A stretch of 33,876 bases of DNA from an uncultured Gammaproteobacteria bacterium. GTDB lineage: Bacteria; Pseudomonadota; Gammaproteobacteria; GCA-2729495. The notes under the pieces are model-generated. The model ran no database searches. It saw only the letters and a list, made by a program, of their open reading frames with translations, and was not told the origin of the DNA. The stretch lies in NCBI GenBank assembly GCA_947258805.1, contig CAMYJV010000021.1, forward strand, positions 1 through 33,876, read 5' to 3'. Of the stretch, positions 31,257 through 33,876 are shown one piece after another. Numbering within the stretch: position 1 is the first letter of the stretch; every line of letters starts with the position of its first letter. The position numbers and the translations under genes were made by a program.

Positions 31257-31831
31257 TTAGCGGCGCCGGATCGGCGTGCGCCAATGGTCGCAAGCAACGC
31301 GGCACCGGCCGCGTACAGCAGGATTAAATGCGCAATCACCAGCGTGATCCACTTCGCGCCGGTCAGGCTCGCCGCCAACCAGGCCAGTGCGTCCAGCCGA
31401 ATGTCGGCGTTGGCCACCAGCGCGATGCCCGCGGCGTTCTCGGCGAGGTCCAGCAGTCCGGGTACCAGTGCCGGCAGGTTCAACAGTCGTCGACGATGTC
31501 CGGCAGGCAAGGCGCGCCGCAGGGCAAGACTGGTGGCAAGGACCAGGAAGGCCGTGTAGGTGAATGCCCAGCCGATGTCCCAGCCCAGCCGGAACTGGAT
31601 GTAGTCCCGGCGTCCCGCCACCGGCCAGGCCGGGATATGCCGATAGAGCTCTGCCGGCGTGTAGAAGAAGTGCTGGTCCGGGCCGCCCCAGTCGCCAGCG
31701 TAGGCCCGGCTGTCGCGGGCCTGGCCGGGCATCACCGTGGCCAGGAATACCGCGTAGAGCGCCACCGCCGCCAGCAGCGTCCAGCCGCGTGACAAGCGGT
31801 CAAGGCGGGACGACAGGTGGTTCAGGAACAT
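31247..31831 (-). CDS. Uncharacterised four-span membrane protein
   Basis: 194 residues from the ATG at 31831 (GGAG about 10 bp upstream). Membrane segments at about 16-36 (WTLLAAVALYAVFLATVMPG), 88-108, 115-145 and 160-185. A soluble loop between the first two (YAGDWGGPDQHFFYTPAELYRHIPAWPVAGRRDYIQFRLGWD) is hydrophilic and Tyr-rich. I do not recognise a named family. Ends 10 bp inside the convergent methyltransferase and is divergent from the MBL-like gene 60 bp away. Confidence 0.75.
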   Translation of the reverse strand: MFLNHLSSRLDRLSRGWTLLAAVALYAVFLATVMPGQARDSRAYAGDWGGPDQHFFYTPAELYRHIPAWPVAGRRDYIQFRLGWDIGWAFTYTAFLVLATSLALRRALPAGHRRRLLNLPALVPGLLDLAENAAGIALVANADIRLDALAWLAASLTGAKWITLVIAHLILLYAAGAALLATIGARRSGAANQR

Positions 31832-31891
31832 CGGGCGTGGCTCCGCGCGGGCTTGGCTTAAGATTAACCCGCCGCAGCCGAGGGTCCGTGT

Positions 31892-32623
31892 ATGACAACC
31901 AGCGATACGACAGCGTTCCTGCCGGCCCAGGCCCATGGCGACCTGCAGCCCCTCGGCGACGACATGTGGTGGGCGCCGGGCACCATGCGCCTGAACTGGT
32001 TCATGACCATCAGCCGCAACATGGTGGTCGTGCGCAGCGGCAACGAGCTGACCCTGCTGAACCCGATCCGGCTGGACGAGCGGGGCGAGGCGGCGCTGGA
32101 CGCACTGGGCGGCGTGCGCCACCTGGTGCGGCTGGGCTGCTTTCATGGTTGTGACGATGCGTACCTGAAACAGCGCTACGGTGCGGAGTTCTGGTGCCAG
32201 GCGAATTCGCGTGGTTACCCGGAACCGGCACCGGACCACGAGCTGAAAGAGGGCGGGTCTTTACCGTTTCCCGATGCGCAACTCGTCGTCTTTCACGAGG
32301 TCAAACGCCCGGAGTGCGCGTTGCTGATCAAGCGCGGCAACGGGATACTGGTGACCTGTGACAGTTTCCAGCACTACCCGAACTGGGAGCGCCATTCCCT
32401 GGTCGCCCGCCTGATGCTGCCGCGGATGGGCTTTTCGAAGCGCTTGCTCATCGGGCCCCTGTGGAAAAAGTTTCAGACGCCCGACGGTGGATCACTGCGA
32501 GCTGACTTTGAGCGTCTGCTGGCACTGGATTTTGACGCGTTCGTGAGCGCCCACGGCGCGCCGCTGATGCACGGCGCCAAGGCTGCCGCGCGAGCGGCGG
32601 TTGACGACGCCTACGCCCCTTGA
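31892..32623 (+). CDS. Degenerate metallo-beta-lactamase-fold protein
   Basis: 243 residues. The strand pattern MWWAPGTMRLNWFMTISRNMVVVRSGNELTLLNPIRL, then VRHLVRLGCFHGCDDAYLKQRYGAEFW, GNGILVTCDSFQHYPNW and DFDAFVSAHGAPL follows the MBL-fold order (DUF4336-like proteins). The classic HxHxDH metal motif is replaced by GCFHGCDD, keeping one His, while later candidate ligands (CDSFQHY, AHGAPL) remain. So it may bind one metal or none. Cytoplasmic. A TAAGAT box lies about 27 bp upstream of the ATG. Its stop codon (TGA) is embedded in the ribosome site of msrB 10 bp downstream, so the two are coupled. Confidence 0.75.
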   Translation: MTTSDTTAFLPAQAHGDLQPLGDDMWWAPGTMRLNWFMTISRNMVVVRSGNELTLLNPIRLDERGEAALDALGGVRHLVRLGCFHGCDDAYLKQRYGAEFWCQANSRGYPEPAPDHELKEGGSLPFPDAQLVVFHEVKRPECALLIKRGNGILVTCDSFQHYPNWERHSLVARLMLPRMGFSKRLLIGPLWKKFQTPDGGSLRADFERLLALDFDAFVSAHGAPLMHGAKAAARAAVDDAYAP

Positions 32624-32633
32624 GGATGACAGA

Positions 32634-33053
32634 ATGGACAAGCTGAAAAAGACTGAGGCCGACTGGCAGGCAGAGCTGGAACCCGCGCGCTATGCGATCC
32701 TGTTCGACGAAGGTACGGAGAGGGCGGGGAGCAGTGGGCTGAACGACGAGAAGCGCCCCGGCACCTTCGTCTGTGCCGCGTGCAAGCTGCCGCTGTTCGC
32801 GAGCTCCGGCAAGTTCGACAGCGGCACCGGCTGGCCGAGCTTTTTTCAACCCCTGCAAGAAGATCACATCGAGACCAAGCGCGACTTCAAGATGATCCTG
32901 CCGCGCACCGAGTACCACTGCGCACGCTGCGGTGGCCACCACGGGCACGTGTTCAACGACGGGCCAAAGCCCACCGGCCTGCGCTACTGCAACAACGGAC
33001 TGGCGCTGGAGTTTGTGCCGGAGGGCGAAGAGCTGCCCAAACTGGTCGACTGA
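32634..33053 (+). CDS. msrB: Peptide-methionine (R)-S-oxide reductase
   Basis: 139 residues, the usual MsrB length. It reduces the R-epimer of methionine sulfoxide in proteins with electrons from thioredoxin. Structural zinc ligands C47-x2-C50 and C96-x2-C99 are present; SGTGWPSF (63-70) and RTEYHCARCGGHHGHVFNDGP (91-111) are conserved, and the catalytic cysteine is C119 in RYCNN (most enzymes have RYCxNS, so the two following residues are unusual). A resolving Cys near residue 64 is absent (SGTGW), so recycling may rely directly on thioredoxin. ATG at 32634 with GAGGA 8 bp upstream. Cotranscribed with the MBL-like gene. Confidence 0.95.
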   Translation: MDKLKKTEADWQAELEPARYAILFDEGTERAGSSGLNDEKRPGTFVCAACKLPLFASSGKFDSGTGWPSFFQPLQEDHIETKRDFKMILPRTEYHCARCGGHHGHVFNDGPKPTGLRYCNNGLALEFVPEGEELPKLVD

Positions 33054-33171
33054 CGGGAAGACGGGTGGCTGACTTTGATTCCGGGCGTGGCGTCCCTGCG
33101 CCGGCAGCGCGGGTTCGCCGGCCAGGACCGGGTCCAAAGGCTGGCCGCGCCGACAACGCCAGAGTATTGGC

Positions 33172-33588
33172 ATGACCGCTGCGATGACGCCGCTGGAACG
33201 GGAACACGTTGCGCTGGTGGAGGCCTTCAACCAGGCCTGGTCGGAGCGTAACTGCGAGCGGCTGCTCGGCTACCTGCACGACGATGTGGCCTACATGGTC
33301 TACGACGACGGGCCGGTGTTCCGCGGTCCGCAGGAGATCGCCACCAAGGTCGGGCCCTTCATGCAGAAGTTCCCGCGCATTCGTTTCGAGATCCTGCGGA
33401 TGGAGGTGATCGGGCCGGCGGTGATCCACGAGCGCACCGAGCACTACTACGGGCCGGACGGCAAGGTGGACACCTTCTTCCATGTGGTCGGCGTGCTGGT
33501 CATGCGCGACGGCAAGATCGTGCTGTGGCGGGACTACGCGATCCCCGGTGCGAAGCAGATCGTCGGGCCGCTTTGCACCCGGAAATAG
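33172..33588 (+). CDS. Limonene-1,2-epoxide hydrolase-like / NTF2-fold protein
   Basis: 138 residues, no signal peptide. NTF2-like cone with VALVEAFNQAWSERNCERLLGYLHDDVAYM, VFRGPQEIATKVGPFMQKF, AVIHERTEHYYGPDGK and RDGKIVLWRDYAIPG, the layout of limonene-epoxide-hydrolase and steroid delta-isomerase-like proteins. The catalytic trio of limonene epoxide hydrolase (Arg-Asp plus Asp) may correspond to the HER and WRDY segments, which is compatible but not proof. The start at 33172 has no Shine-Dalgarno. A small hairpin follows the stop. Confidence 0.85.
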   Translation: MTAAMTPLEREHVALVEAFNQAWSERNCERLLGYLHDDVAYMVYDDGPVFRGPQEIATKVGPFMQKFPRIRFEILRMEVIGPAVIHERTEHYYGPDGKVDTFFHVVGVLVMRDGKIVLWRDYAIPGAKQIVGPLCTRK

Positions 33589-33590
33589 CA

Positions 33591-33610
33591 AGGGTAGCTT
33601 CAGCCACCCT
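33591..33610. terminator. Hairpin between convergent LEH-like and LVIVD genes
   Basis: AGGGTAGCTTCAGCCACCCT folds into an 8-bp stem with one mismatch and a TTCA loop. It starts 2 bp after the LEH-like stop. No strong U-run, so a weak or bidirectional terminator is the best reading. Confidence 0.5.
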
Positions 33611-33638
33611 CAATTAACGTCGTGAATCGTCGGCCGAT

Positions 33639-33876
33639 CTAGTCGATGTCATCGACCTCAACGATCTTCACTCCGCCGAGACCGGCGGCCACGAAGAGGT
33701 AGTCTTCCTTGAAGGCCACGTGATTGGCCGACTGCAGGTCATCAAACTGCAGGTGGCCCAGCATCGTGATCTGCTGTGGGCTGCAGCCGGAGTCGTCGAA
33801 CTCGTCATCCGCCTCGGCAACATACACTCCGGCTTCGCCGTTCGAGATGAACATCAGGTCGTCGTCCACGGTCACG
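33639..33876 (-). CDS. LVIVD-repeat protein, 5' end cut by window
   Basis: The last 78 residues of a longer protein. DDLMFISNGEAGVYVAEADD and NHVAFKEDYLFVAAGLGGVKIVEVDDID each have the beta-propeller-like LVIVD repeat shape (hydrophobic strand, G-x-x-G-V-x-V-V). Such repeats occur in exported, often surface-located proteins of marine bacteria. The frame is open through base 33876, so the start, any signal peptide and earlier repeats lie beyond the window. A Cys and acidic loop (EFDDSGCSPQ) separate the two repeats. Confidence 0.75.
   Translation of the reverse strand, partial: VTVDDDLMFISNGEAGVYVAEADDEFDDSGCSPQQITMLGHLQFDDLQSANHVAFKEDYLFVAAGLGGVKIVEVDDID

Overview
The window reads as a chromosomal segment of a high-GC, Gram-negative bacterium, most likely a gammaproteobacterium, possibly of the marine or Woeseiaceae/Steroidobacter-like kind. 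The lineage is inferred from gene families (RND efflux adaptor, DUF6491, PPK2, YbdG-type MscS, Tat-exported DUF1838 and UbiD proteins, spinster-type MFS, a REP element) and not from any marker gene. Coding density is high, no gap exceeds about 210 bp, and I see no tRNA, rRNA, CRISPR array, transposase or prophage. One frameshifted gene (1453-2425) may be a real lesion or a draft-sequence error.

Layout. 1-1340: RND efflux adaptor (3' end outside the window) under a TetR-family regulator, with a perfect 18-bp palindrome as probable operator. 1453-2425: frameshifted metallophosphatase. 2422-5537 (minus): a tight four-gene run of exported DUF1838, exported CpeT/CpcT-like protein, CbiM-like membrane protein and a J-domain/zinc-ribbon/PilZ protein. 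5668-9741: glutathione peroxidase, TARG1-like macro domain, TraB-family membrane protein, FrnE-like thiol oxidoreductase, an unknown protein and a thioredoxin-like protein, a stress/redox neighbourhood. 9831-16935: DUF6491, NTF2-like, luciferase-like flavin enzyme, a NERD-like membrane protein, a Tat-exported second DUF1838, PPK2, and an orphan protein with two flagellin hook IN motifs.

16956-25503: Tat-signal UbiD-family decarboxylase, small YvlD/phage_holin_4_2 protein, Tat-signal MDR oxidoreductase, a REP element, then an MscS channel / cupin / MFS run, a 48-residue basic protein, and an SLC13-type permease with TrkA-C domains. 25594-30250 (minus): PLP-dependent aromatic amino acid decarboxylase, a membrane protein and two tandem paralogous Rieske non-heme iron oxygenases, each followed by copies of a roughly 50-bp repeat that includes the gene's own stop codon. 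30306-33876: methyltransferase with a Cys-rich C-terminus, membrane protein, degenerate MBL-fold protein, MsrB, a limonene-epoxide-hydrolase-like protein and the end of an LVIVD-repeat protein.

Functionally the window mixes catabolic or detoxifying oxidoreductases (two Rieske oxygenases, UbiD, luciferase-like enzyme, MDR, cupin with MFS) with oxidative-stress repair (GPx, MsrB, thiol oxidoreductases). The strongest novelty signals are the paired repeats at the Rieske gene ends, a recurrent leaderless start architecture, the DUF1838/CpeT/CbiM/J-PilZ run, the group of Tat-exported redox proteins, and the orphan FliD-like protein.
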